Assembly (NCBI RefSeq): GCF_017114995.1
Contig: NZ_JABXKL010000047.1
Location: 1-49,435, forward strand
From: Nostoc sp. NMS9
Lineage (GTDB): Bacteria; Cyanobacteriota; Cyanobacteriia; Cyanobacteriales; Nostocaceae
Length of the DNA stretch: 49,435 nt
Reading direction: 5' to 3'
In this document: positions 27,275 through 36,067 of the stretch, piece by piece
Position numbering within the stretch: position 1 is the first letter of the stretch
Layout: the number at the start of each line of letters is the position of its first letter
The notes under the pieces: model-generated
Databases searched by the model: none
Told to the model about the DNA's origin: nothing
The model's input: the letters and a program-made list of their open reading frames with translations, nothing else
Made by a program: the position numbers and the translations under genes

Positions 27275-28606
27275 TTACTTGTTTTGTTGCCAAGCCAAAA
27301 CTTTTTCTGTTTCTGCCAAGGCTGGACTGATGCCAAACCAGCGCCCCACAGGATCACGATATTCAAACAAATACATACTTCTTAGTAAGCTCTGATAGTC
27401 AGACTCACCTTTAACTCTCTGCTGCTGTACTACTTCAAACAGTAATTCCCACTGGGATTCATCAATAGCTAATAGCAGATCGTCGCGATAATCCTTAATC
27501 ACTGCTTCCAAGCAATCCCTAGAAAAAGGCGGATCTTGTCGTTGCAGGCAGCTATAAAGTAAGCCCAATAAGTTACGAATGTGACCACCGCTAACACGAC
27601 ATAGACGATCCAAGGTTTGGGAGTGATCGAATAATTCTGTAATTAATAACAGTCTGCTATTCAAAGGAACTTCTGGAAAAGCTCTAGCTAGAACTAACTG
27701 GCGCACTAGTGACATTCCTGGTTCGTAGTCACTGCCATCTCTTTGCCGCACTAATACCATCGGTAGTACTTTTGGTGCAATCCCTCCCCCCAGACGATTT
27801 TTTAGTGTCTCATACTCATTGGAGAAAATTAACGTTAGGGGAATTGTGTAAACTAGGTGGCATTTAAGTCGGCGTAACTGTTCGCCTCGGTCAATGAAGA
27901 GATATTCTGGTTGCGATCGCCCGGATGCTAAGGGACGCATATCCACTCGATCCAAATTATCTACAATTACTACCAGTCCTTTTTGACCCCTTAGCTTTAG
28001 CTGTTCAACAGCCTTTTCTAAAATCTCTTCGTTAATCGCCTGCAAAATACTATTGGTACGTGGTTCCAGATATTGCCTCAGTTGATTCCGCATCTGGGTG
28101 CTATCTTTAGTTTTCGCGGTAATTTTGGCAATACCCAAGGACAACTCTGCTTGTCCAGAAAGCTCTATGGGGCTTTGCAAAAAATCGCCTACTTCTTTAA
28201 ACAAATTGGTAAAGTAACCAGGTTTGAGTTTGATGCTAATCCCTTCTAAACTGGCACTGACTTGACGGGCTACACTCAGCAAAATATCGCTGATATCAAT
28301 ATCTGCCATGTCTAAGTCTTGACTGGACTCAAAATAAACCACATGAAATCCTGCCAATTCTAGTTCTGTCTTGAGGCGCTGCAATTCCGTTGACTTACCG
28401 CAGCCGATATGACCCGTAAATAACTGACAGGTTGGCTCGTCAGGAGAAATACGAATGATAGTTCGTTGCAATTCTTCGACAATCTTGCAACCACGTACAT
28501 CAGCAAAATCTATGTAATACTGCCGATCTAGTACGTTACTTATATTTAGCGTGTAGCTAGGGTTACATGCTTTATAAAAACGTGACAAATTTAATGTCGT
28601 TTTCAT
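27275..28606 (-). CDS. P-loop ATPase of the STAND-associated family
   Basis: A 443-aa ATPase. An N-terminal motif near 33-42 (YYIDFADVRGCK) precedes Walker A FTGHIGCGKST near residues 63-73 and Walker B GLVVIVDNLDRVDM near 212-225. Downstream are a helical lid and a C-terminal region with RLCRVSGGHIRNLLGLLYS, which resembles AAA+/KAP-type sensor and winged-helix parts. The family is common beside WD40 or TPR genes in filamentous cyanobacteria; its biochemical role is unknown. Start is ATG at 28604-28606. The stop is about 105 bases from the WD40 gene's start, so the two form a probable operon. A truncated homologue with the same DVRG, GHxGxGKSTEL and VDNLDR motifs lies at 40206-40919. Confidence 0.85.
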   Translation of the reverse strand: MKTTLNLSRFYKACNPSYTLNISNVLDRQYYIDFADVRGCKIVEELQRTIIRISPDEPTCQLFTGHIGCGKSTELQRLKTELELAGFHVVYFESSQDLDMADIDISDILLSVARQVSASLEGISIKLKPGYFTNLFKEVGDFLQSPIELSGQAELSLGIAKITAKTKDSTQMRNQLRQYLEPRTNSILQAINEEILEKAVEQLKLRGQKGLVVIVDNLDRVDMRPLASGRSQPEYLFIDRGEQLRRLKCHLVYTIPLTLIFSNEYETLKNRLGGGIAPKVLPMVLVRQRDGSDYEPGMSLVRQLVLARAFPEVPLNSRLLLITELFDHSQTLDRLCRVSGGHIRNLLGLLYSCLQRQDPPFSRDCLEAVIKDYRDDLLLAIDESQWELLFEVVQQQRVKGESDYQSLLRSMYLFEYRDPVGRWFGISPALAETEKVLAWQQNK

Positions 28607-29492
28607 GTATGTACAGGTTTATGTAGATGCAGTTTAGTTTGGATTTTTTATACAAATAATCCCTATCTAGATGTAGACACAGGATTTACTTGCAAGGTGG
28701 TAGTGTCTTGCAAAAGACAGCACTTGTTGCCAGATTACTGTCAGTAGTATGGTAGAGATTTAATTGACCCTAATAGCGAATGGCACTAAGATAATGCAAA
28801 CCAATTATCTGCAAAGATTTTGGGTGTGGGGTGTAGGATGTGGGGTATAGTGACGTTTGTGCCAGCATTGCGTAGCAAAGAAATTTATTTGTGTTCGCAC
28901 TTATTTTTACTTTTCTTGATTTTTTCCGAATCTACACCCTACCCCCTATACCCTTACCTGGCAAGGATTTCATCTTTTATTCGTACCATTCAACCCGTCA
29001 GGTCTTAAGCATATCTGTCCTTTTTACACCTGCTATTGAGGTTTTGACAATCTCTCCCTTCTGTTTGACCTGCCACAAAATTATATGGCTTAGGGAGTAA
29101 GTAAAAAAAGCTACAAATTTTCATGGTTCTCAGTTTGGATAGCTGATGGGTCTGACTGGTATGAATTATAGCAAGGTATACAGAGATATAGGAATACTTG
29201 TATATCATTTAACATTCTATTTGTCAAGAAAGCAAAATCCCACACATCTCAATTAATATTTTGTAATCTTTAAGGAAAAATCTTCAAAAATAACTTGTCA
29301 AAAAGACTACAGTCAGTTAAAAATGGACACCGGAAACTTTAATAGGAATAATGACTAGCACCATAATCATTGTGTAGTTACTGTAAAGTATTACTAAAAA
29401 TAAAAAAAGTTTTGAAGAGAGCGGCTAAAAGATGCCAACAGTGTTTACTGAAATTAATAATGAATTTAGATTGCAATCAAAAAGGGGTGTGA
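28607..29492. other. 886-base gap between the ATPase gene and ftsQ
   Basis: No convincing gene. GGGTGTGGGGTGTAGG-like (28821-28850) and CTACACCCTACCCCC-like (28932-28947) stretches are related repeat families on opposite strands. The last 250 bases before ftsQ are AT-rich and should contain its promoter. Short frames in this gap lack protein-like composition or a ribosome site. Confidence 0.4.
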
Positions 29493-30326
29493 ATGGCTGG
29501 CATAATATCAGTTTCCCGCACGCATCTAGCCCAGCGTCGTCAGAAATTGCGTCGGCAGCGGCAGATGAAAATTATTCAAGCTATTTGGCGAACCTTTGCC
29601 ATTACTGGTTTGGCGAGTGGATTGTTGTGGGTGGCAGTTCAACCGCTGTGGATGCTAAAGGCTCCCAAACAAATAGTGATGAAATCAGGCAATAAATTGC
29701 TGTCAGATCAAACAACTCAGTCATTGTTGGTGCTGTCTTACCCTCAGTCTTTGTGGCGGATTGAACCGTCAGCGATCGCTAAATCTTTGAAGAAACAACC
29801 AACTATTGCCCAAGCGATCGTCAGACGCCGCCTATTTCCTCCTGGATTAATCATTGAAATCCAAGAACGAGTACCTGTAGCGGTAACTCAAACACGTGGC
29901 AACAAAAAAGTAACAATCGGCTTGCTAGATGCAAGTGGGGCCTGGATGCCTTTAGAAAAATATACATTACTGAATCCTACTAGAAAATTACCCAATCTCA
30001 GAGTAATTGGTTCGCCAAATCAATACTGCCTTTACTGGACTCAACTCCATGAAGCTGTGAGCCAAAGTCCCGTGAAAGTGATGGAAATTGATTGCCGAAA
30101 TCCAACAAATTTAATTTTGAAAACCGAATTAGGAAATGTGCATCTTGGTGTTCCAGGCCCCCAATTATCTGAACAAATTAAGTTACTCGCCCAAATGCGC
30201 CATTTAGCAACAAAATTTAATTCTAGTCAAATAGAGTATATTGATCTGAAAAATCCCGAATTCCCATTAGTACAAATGAACCAAAAAGACCAAAAATTAA
30301 CTCCCCAAATCCCTAAAAACATCTAG
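29493..30326 (+). CDS. ftsQ: Cell division protein FtsQ
   Basis: FtsQ is a bitopic divisome protein that bridges early and late division factors. The 277-aa product has a basic cytoplasmic N-terminus (RRQKLRRQRQMK), one membrane span at about 28-50 (IWRTFAITGLASGLLWVAV), then a POTRA domain (about 55-125, ending in the RRRLFPPGLIIEIQERVPVA region) and an FtsQ beta domain to about residue 265. The start is ATG at 29493 with AAAAAGGGGTGTGA just upstream. Gene order ftsQ then ftsZ is the cyanobacterial arrangement, but here they are about 1.1 kb apart. Cyanobacterial FtsQ is divergent, so motifs are weaker than in other genes. Confidence 0.9.
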   Translation: MAGIISVSRTHLAQRRQKLRRQRQMKIIQAIWRTFAITGLASGLLWVAVQPLWMLKAPKQIVMKSGNKLLSDQTTQSLLVLSYPQSLWRIEPSAIAKSLKKQPTIAQAIVRRRLFPPGLIIEIQERVPVAVTQTRGNKKVTIGLLDASGAWMPLEKYTLLNPTRKLPNLRVIGSPNQYCLYWTQLHEAVSQSPVKVMEIDCRNPTNLILKTELGNVHLGVPGPQLSEQIKLLAQMRHLATKFNSSQIEYIDLKNPEFPLVQMNQKDQKLTPQIPKNI

Positions 30327-31056
30327 CGTGTTTATTATTTTGATAGCTCATAGTAAATTAAGAAGCTTTATGCTGATAAATATATTTATTATTTTCAGTT
30401 TTCCAGCAAATTGCCCGAAAATCGGCATTAACTTCTAATTAAAATGAGAAGATCAATCATAAAATCTCTATTGCGAGTAACAGACTCTCAATTGTTACCC
30501 TAACATCTAATAGTAGGGTGCAAGATGTCAAACAGTCTAATGATGGTCTATAGCGTACAAAACGCCTTCTGCCCATACATTCTTTGACTAAACCCAGTGC
30601 AAAAAAGAGAAAATTGCTTGAGCTTTTCATTCAGATTCAGACTCGTGAGCAGAGAGCACTGATGAGAACGGTTTATGCCGCCATCCAAGTGCAGAGGCAA
30701 AAAGGCTCTGACTTTGGTCTGTTGAGGACACTTCCAAAGACAGTTTACCGAAGTTTCAATCTGTAACGAAAAATGCCACCCAAAGTTGTGTAAGCATTAC
30801 TTTTGGCCAATAAGTTTGGACTGCTCTGTGCTGTAATTCCTATTAGGTGACGAAATCTCTTAGGAAATCTTGATTTGTTGGCCGCACTAGTCAGGGTTCT
30901 TGTAGGATAGACTATTGCTCCAACAAAGTGTCCATTGAGACCACCCAAACAACAAATTAATCAGGTATAGTCTGACAAGTAAATTCTTGCTTAGTTTAAC
31001 CTTAAGAATAAGTAAGTAGAAGGTAAATTTTGTGTCTAAAGTTCCAATCATCCCCA
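30327..31056. other. Gap between ftsQ and ftsZ, no clear gene
   Basis: About 730 bases. A 60-codon TTG-started frame at 30584-30766 has many Lys and Arg and no ribosome site, so I do not call it. The rest is AT-rich. The ftsZ promoter may lie here. Confidence 0.35.
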
Positions 31057-31344
31057 ATGGTGAAACCTATTAACAATATTATTATTGAGGCAGAGAAGAT
31101 ACGCTGTAGTGTGTCTTTACAAGTTATGCCCTCTGCTGAGAATAATGAAGAGATTAATATCTGGTTGAAGTTATACAGGTCAGTTTTAGATAAATATAGG
31201 TATACTTCTCTAGAATTGGCTGTGCGATCGGCTGTGTTAAAAGCTTATCCTATAGCAAATTTTCGCACTGCCAATTCTGTTAGGCTTGGCAGTAGTGAAA
31301 ACAATAAAGAACAACGCCATAGTATTGTGGCATTGTCAAACTAA
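31057..31344 (+). CDS. Possible small hypothetical gene upstream of ftsZ
   Basis: A 95-aa frame from ATG 31057, ending 60 bases before ftsZ on the same strand. It reads like a soluble alpha/beta peptide (NIIIEAEKIRCSVSLQVMP; WLKLYRSVLDKYRYTSLE) and its composition is protein-like, but I recognise no family and the ribosome binding site is weak (no clear GGAG). If real it would be co-transcribed with ftsZ. It could equally be a chance frame. Confidence 0.35.
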   Translation: MVKPINNIIIEAEKIRCSVSLQVMPSAENNEEINIWLKLYRSVLDKYRYTSLELAVRSAVLKAYPIANFRTANSVRLGSSENNKEQRHSIVALSN

Positions 31345-31404
31345 AGTTGACTCTTAGGTGAATAACACCTGAAAAAGTCGTTTATCTACCCTTTCACAAA
31401 TCCA

Positions 31405-32721
31405 ATGACACTTGATAATAACCAAGGACTTAACTATAAGAATTCCCAATCTACGGGACAGCCGGGGTTTTCTCTGGCAGTTAACTCGACCAATCCCTTT
31501 AATAACTCTGGGCTGAACTTCGGGCAAAATCACGATAATAAGAAAATTTCTCCAGAAAATAGCCGAATTGGCGAGATTGTTCCTGGTCGGGTCGCCAACA
31601 TCAAAGTGATTGGTGTCGGTGGTGGTGGTGGCAATGCTGTTAACCGCATGATCGAGTCTGATGTCTCTGGGGTAGAGTTTTGGTCAATTAACACTGATGC
31701 CCAAGCTCTTACCTTAGCTGGCGCTCCAAGTCGATTGCAAATTGGGCAGAAGCTAACACGGGGTTTAGGAGCAGGTGGTAATCCTGCCATCGGTCAAAAG
31801 GCAGCTGAAGAATCGCGGGACGAAATAGCTACGGCTTTAGAGGGTGCAGATTTAGTATTTATCACTGCCGGTATGGGGGGTGGTACTGGGACGGGTGCAG
31901 CACCAATCGTGGCAGAAGTGGCCAAAGAAATGGGCGCTCTCACTGTTGGTGTAGTCACACGTCCATTTGTTTTTGAGGGACGCCGCCGCACCAGCCAAGC
32001 AGAAGAAGGTATTCAAGGGCTAAAAAGTAGAGTAGATACACTGATCATTATCCCCAACAACAAACTGCTGGAAGTGATCCCCGAACAAACGCCTGTGCAA
32101 GAAGCTTTTCGTTATGCAGATGATGTGCTGCGTCAAGGGGTGCAAGGTATTTCTGATATCATTACAATCCCCGGTTTGGTAAACGTTGACTTTGCAGATG
32201 TGCGAGCTGTGATGGCAGATGCGGGATCGGCATTGATGGGAATTGGCGTTAGCTCTGGAAAATCTAGAGCCAGAGAAGCTGCGATCGCAGCTATTTCTTC
32301 ACCGTTACTAGAATGTTCTATTGAAGGCGCTAGAGGAGTTGTATTTAATATCACAGGTGGTACTGACCTGACTTTGCATGAAGTGAATGCAGCCGCAGAA
32401 GCAATCTATGAGGTAGTTGATCCCAACGCCAATATTATTTTTGGGGCTGTAATTGATGACAGGCTCCAAGGTGAGGTAAGAATTACTGTAATTGCCACCG
32501 GATTTACAGGTGAACTGCAAGCTGTGCCACAACAAAGCGTGGCTAACGTTCGAGTAGCACCTAATACCTCAAAGCGTCCAACAACACAGCAACCCGCAGT
32601 TAATCCCCCAACCTCAACTCCAACTCCAAATTCAACTCCAACTCCAATTCCAGAACCAAAAGAAAAACCTGGATTAGATATACCTGATTTTCTGAGAAAC
32701 CGACGTACACCAAGGAATTAA
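31405..32721 (+). CDS. ftsZ: Cell division GTPase FtsZ
   Basis: FtsZ polymerises into the cytokinetic ring at mid-cell. The 438-aa protein has an extended N-terminus of about 60 residues rich in Asn, Ser and Gln, as in cyanobacteria, then the tubulin-like core: [13 protein letters not shown] at about 71-83, the GTP signature [10 protein letters not shown] at about 157-166, and [11 protein letters not shown] near 246. After the core comes a Pro/Thr linker (about 385-425, [16 protein letters not shown]) and the C-terminal tail [10 protein letters not shown] that binds partners. Start is ATG at 31405. The gene follows ftsQ. Firm. Confidence 0.98.
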   Translation: MTLDNNQGLNYKNSQSTGQPGFSLAVNSTNPFNNSGLNFGQNHDNKKISPENSRIGEIVPGRVANIKVIGVGGGGGNAVNRMIESDVSGVEFWSINTDAQALTLAGAPSRLQIGQKLTRGLGAGGNPAIGQKAAEESRDEIATALEGADLVFITAGMGGGTGTGAAPIVAEVAKEMGALTVGVVTRPFVFEGRRRTSQAEEGIQGLKSRVDTLIIIPNNKLLEVIPEQTPVQEAFRYADDVLRQGVQGISDIITIPGLVNVDFADVRAVMADAGSALMGIGVSSGKSRAREAAIAAISSPLLECSIEGARGVVFNITGGTDLTLHEVNAAAEAIYEVVDPNANIIFGAVIDDRLQGEVRITVIATGFTGELQAVPQQSVANVRVAPNTSKRPTTQQPAVNPPTSTPTPNSTPTPIPEPKEKPGLDIPDFLRNRRTPRN

Positions 32722-33331
32722 AAGATTTGGGATTTGAGATTTTAGATTAAATTAGCAGTATCAGGTCAGGCTGAACGCTGTATAAAATCTGCTACTTCCA
32801 CCAGGGTTTTACCAAGGGCAGGGATAAGCAATCTTTTGCCATACCCAATTTTGCTAATTGGTAAAAAAACTTGTCAACGCTACTTTATAGAATGAATTTG
32901 GGCAGGAGTCTACTGGCTTGCATGTCCAGCTATGCTTTCAGAACAAAACAATAGAAATACCTGCCCAACTATGGATGCATCACCGATAGCGCAGCGTAAA
33001 GTTTTCTCTTCTCTTTCAGAGACGCTAACGCGAACGAGAGGCTTGTCTGCGACACGCACTCACGTTCGCCAACGGCATGGCTTCTCTGCGAGACGCACTC
33101 GCGTTCGCTTAGAGCGAGTCATCGAGCCTCACGAGCGTCATAGCTGGTCATAGTCATCAATACATCTACCTCTGGCGATCCCACGATCCACTAAACTCAT
33201 ATTCCGTATAAGTAGTAAATTATATTTACTTAAAACAAGTAGCGTAGGCAACCAGCCCATGCAAGTGTCCGAAAGAGGTCTGTTTACTGAGAAATAGAAC
33301 ATCAAACAAACAAAAAATAAATAAATGTAAA
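32722..33331. other. Gap after ftsZ with GC-rich dispersed repeat
   Basis: About 610 bases. Positions 33010-33130 carry a GC-rich repeat with inverted parts: GACGCTAACGCGAACGAG, CGTTCGCCAACGGCATGG, CTGCGAGACGCACTCGCGTT, GCTTAGAGCGAG. It reads open on the + strand by chance. The rest is AT-rich with no gene. Confidence 0.6.
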
Positions 33332-34306
33332 TTATTTTTGGATTTTTAGTGTCTGTTCAATCCATTGAATAACCTGATGACCAAGGTGAGTACCATCTAG
33401 GCGGTCAATCTCACGAATGCCGGTAGGACTAGTGACGTTAACCTCAGTTAGGTAGCCACCGATAACGTCAATACCCACAAAAATTAAGCCGTCTTGGCGT
33501 AAGCGTTCGGCTACTTGGGTACAAATTTCATACTCTCTTGGGGTAATTTTGGTTTTAGCGACTGTACCACCAGTTGCCATATTATTGCGGAAATCAGTTC
33601 CGCTAGAGAGGCGATTGAGCGCACCAATTGGTTCGCCATTGAGCAGGATAATTCGCTTATCTCCCGCTTTTGCCTGTGGTAAATAGGTTTGCACCATTAC
33701 TGGCACTTTACCTTGGAGGGTACTGAGTTCAACAATGGAGTTAAAATTGCGATCGCTTGATTGCAAAAACAAAATTCCTTCGCCAGCTTTGTTACCCAGC
33801 GGTTTGAGAACCCCTGCTCCCTTTGCTTCCACAAATTGCCGGATAAACTGCTTATCAGCACTGACAATCGTTTCTGGAATCGCTTTGGTAAACTGGAGGG
33901 CGTACATTTTTTCATTTGCCCCTCGGATGCCACTGGGACTGTTAATCACCAAGGTTTTATTTTGGTCAATATAATCCAGAATGTAGGTGGCATAGAGGTA
34001 GGAATCATTGACAGGTGGATCTGTCCGCATAAATACGGCGTCCATTGTCTCTAAAGAAGTTAAGGAGGAATCGCTCAACTTATACCAAAGATTCGCCGCT
34101 ACCCAGCGTCCCTCGACTAACTGTACTGGTAAAAGTTCGACTCGCTGTAGGACAGCCCAAGCTTTGCCCTCCACCACACTCAGCAGATTTGCCTGAGTCA
34201 CCCAAACTTCATGTCCCAGGATTTGGGCTGCTTCTATTAGGGCAACACTGGTATCATGACATGGGTCAAGTAGATGGATGGGATCAATGATAAAAGCCAG
34301 TTTCAC
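33332..34306 (-). CDS. gshB: Glutathione synthetase
   Basis: GshB ligates gamma-glutamylcysteine and glycine with ATP to make glutathione. The 324-aa enzyme is family-sized, with the N-terminal substrate domain (LAFIIDPIHLLDPCHDTSVAL) and an ATP-grasp domain (GVLKPLGNKAGEGILF near 166; VGIDVIGGYLTEVNVTSPTG near 279). FMRTDPPVNDSYLYATYIL is a conserved segment. The start is GTG at 34304-34306. The product is soluble. grxC, encoding the glutathione-dependent reductant glutaredoxin, lies about 240 bases upstream on the same strand. Confidence 0.97.
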   Translation of the reverse strand: MKLAFIIDPIHLLDPCHDTSVALIEAAQILGHEVWVTQANLLSVVEGKAWAVLQRVELLPVQLVEGRWVAANLWYKLSDSSLTSLETMDAVFMRTDPPVNDSYLYATYILDYIDQNKTLVINSPSGIRGANEKMYALQFTKAIPETIVSADKQFIRQFVEAKGAGVLKPLGNKAGEGILFLQSSDRNFNSIVELSTLQGKVPVMVQTYLPQAKAGDKRIILLNGEPIGALNRLSSGTDFRNNMATGGTVAKTKITPREYEICTQVAERLRQDGLIFVGIDVIGGYLTEVNVTSPTGIREIDRLDGTHLGHQVIQWIEQTLKIQK

Positions 34307-34543
34307 CCTTTATACCTCAATCACCAAGAAATTAAATGGTTATTCAATTATTATCTCTTGATGCTCTCACCAATTGATGTACATGTGTACTGCTGAGTAG
34401 AACCTAGAGGGTAAAGTCTTGTGGACAGATATCAGTTTTGTGAGGAAAAGCCCGTAGACAAGGCAGGGCGTTGTTTTTCTAAAGTTGTAACGACTGCCGT
34501 GTATATTTGCAGCGCCTTGTCGCTAGCGCAATATCTTCTAAAC

Positions 34544-34816
34544 TTACAGGCTATTGCTAGAAGTTAGTAGCTCATCCAGCTTGCCTTGACTGTCTAAAGC
34601 GTGGATATCATCACAACCACCTACATGATTATCATTGATGAAAATTTGCGGTAAAGAACGGCGTCCATTTGCTCTTTGAGCCATTTTATTTCTGGCTACT
34701 TCATCTCCATCAATACTGTATTCGATAAATTCAACACCCTTGCTTTTCAGCAAACTTTTGGCACGAATGCAAAACGGGCAAGTCCTCCAAGTGTAAATTT
34801 CTACTTTTGCAGCCAT
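34544..34816 (-). CDS. grxC: Glutaredoxin 3
   Basis: A 90-aa thioredoxin-fold protein that reduces disulfides and glutathionylated proteins with glutathione. The active-site CPFC is at residues 14-17 (TWRTCPFCIRAKSLL), and the GSH-binding residues RRSLPQIFINDNHVGGCDD appear at about 53-71 with the conserved cis-Pro. Start is ATG at 34814-34816. It lies just upstream of gshB, a pairing that suits its substrate. Confidence 0.96.
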   Translation of the reverse strand: MAAKVEIYTWRTCPFCIRAKSLLKSKGVEFIEYSIDGDEVARNKMAQRANGRRSLPQIFINDNHVGGCDDIHALDSQGKLDELLTSSNSL

Positions 34817-35265
34817 GATGTCCTCAACTTGATTTAATACTTTTTAATTTTAGAGCTTTGCCACTGACTGTGGCTGCTTTATCCCTTCATAAACCTAATC
34901 TACAGAAGCCGTTGATGTAATTAGGCAAAAATAAATAAAAGTAGTGTTAAGTAATGTAAAAAATATCGATATTAGTTTATAGTGTACCCATTTGGGGAGG
35001 CAAGCTACGCGTAGCGTCTCTACAAACTTTTAATTATTTACGCAGCTTTATTTAGACTCCAAAGTTAAGCTAGCCAAATATGTAGATTATTTTTATTTTG
35101 CATCCGACCTAATAAGCTAATAATATTTCAGTTTAAATGCTAGCAATAGCAGTAATTATATTGAGATTGTTTCTATCGCTCAAATTTTTTCGCTACTAAG
35201 CGCTAGTTAAAAAGCAGGAATTATTGGGGTGAGTTCTAGTTTAGCGTTTCTTACCTCTAACAAAA
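34817..35265. other. AT-rich gap upstream of grxC
   Basis: About 450 bases with no gene. GCTACGCGTAGC, a perfect 12-base palindrome inside a dispersed repeat, lies at 35004-35015. The grxC promoter must be in the first 150 bases. Confidence 0.4.
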
Positions 35266-35301
35266 ATGGGTTTAGAAGTACTTATGCTTTTCTAAACCCA
35301 T
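35266..35301 (-). terminator. Terminator past the oxygenase remnant
   Basis: ATGGGTTTAGAA (35266-35277) pairs perfectly with TTCTAAACCCAT (35290-35301) over a 12-base loop. On the minus strand TTTTTG follows. It lies 25 bases beyond the pseudogene stop, so the remnant retained its terminator. Confidence 0.8.
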
Positions 35302-35325
35302 ATTTAAGCTCCCTCCTACTAAAAC

Positions 35326-35676
35326 TCAGGAGTGTGGTTTAATTTTGGGAAATATTTTTTCGTTTTTCTTCTTGAGTCCGAAAACACCCAAGGCAAATAA
35401 TCCTAACGCTGCGGTTGTACTGGGTTCAGGTACTTTTTTCGGTTGAGGTGCAGGGGGGTGATAGTAAGGCGGTGCTGAAGGTGCTGGTGCTACTTCGTGC
35501 ATATAACGGCTGAGGAAGAATACAATGCTGTTGTTGCGAGGTTTGACTGTTTTGAATGTCTCAGCATTTACATATACGTTATTTTCAATTTTGCTGTCGT
35601 ATATCAGTAACTTGCCACCATAAAATGATTTTGGTTCTTGATAAAAGTAATAAACGTATGTTAGTTCTCCTAAAGG
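35326..35676 (-). pseudogene. Remnant of a 2OG-Fe(II) oxygenase with PEP-CTERM tail
   Basis: The open frame of 116 residues encodes only the C-terminal part of a prolyl-4-hydroxylase-like 2OG-Fe(II) oxygenase: GELTYVYYFYQEP, a GGKLLIYDSKIEN strand region, then RNNSIVFFLSRYMHEV, where the His would be the last Fe ligand. The HxD Fe ligands are missing. A proline-rich linker and a PEP-CTERM sorting signal follow (VPEPSTTAALGLFALGVFG then KKKNEK). The frame begins directly after a TGA at 35677-35679, and no oxygenase-like sequence is visible upstream in other frames. It lacks a start codon and is therefore a 5'-truncated relic. Confidence 0.75.
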
Positions 35677-36003
35677 TCATTCTGAAAGGTTAATACAGTA
35701 CTTACAGCAGATTTCAAGTTGTGAGGTACACAAGCTAAGTCTGTTACCCAGATATAAAGCGTGTTTTACTCCTGAATTATGAATTCTGCTGTATAAAATT
35801 AATTAAGAACAAGTTAAATGTTTAAATCTTTATACGTCATTAGAATTTATTTTGTGAATAAATTCAATTAATGTCTCAGCTATAAACAGAAAAATACCAT
35901 TAATCAATTGTTCTAGCACGTCTTTTATAATATTGTCATTCAGCAAATTCCATATAACACGATAAAGCTTTAGTAAAGTAGAAATCTCTATTATTTTCAA
36001 TAA
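35677..36003. other. AT-rich gap
   Basis: About 330 bases with no gene between the oxygenase relic and the hflX terminator. I looked for the missing N-terminal half of the oxygenase here and did not find it. Confidence 0.4.
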
Positions 36004-36037
36004 AAAATGCCATAGTTACTATTAACTACGGCATTTT
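36004..36037 (-). terminator. hflX terminator
   Basis: A 14-bp stem with one mismatch (36004-36017 with 36024-36037) and loop ACTATT is followed on the minus strand by TTTTTTATTG. It lies about 30 bases beyond the hflX stop. Confidence 0.82.
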
Positions 36038-36067
36038 CAACTAGAAGTTAAAAATTTATTTCAGTAT

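Noticed and set aside
30584..30766. 60-codon TTG-started frame between ftsQ and ftsZ
   Set aside because: TTG start without ribosome site and no recognised family; too weak to call.
32932..33153. 73-codon + frame after ftsZ
   Set aside because: It is composed largely of the GC-rich dispersed repeat, is Arg/Thr-rich and has no ribosome site; it is a chance frame.
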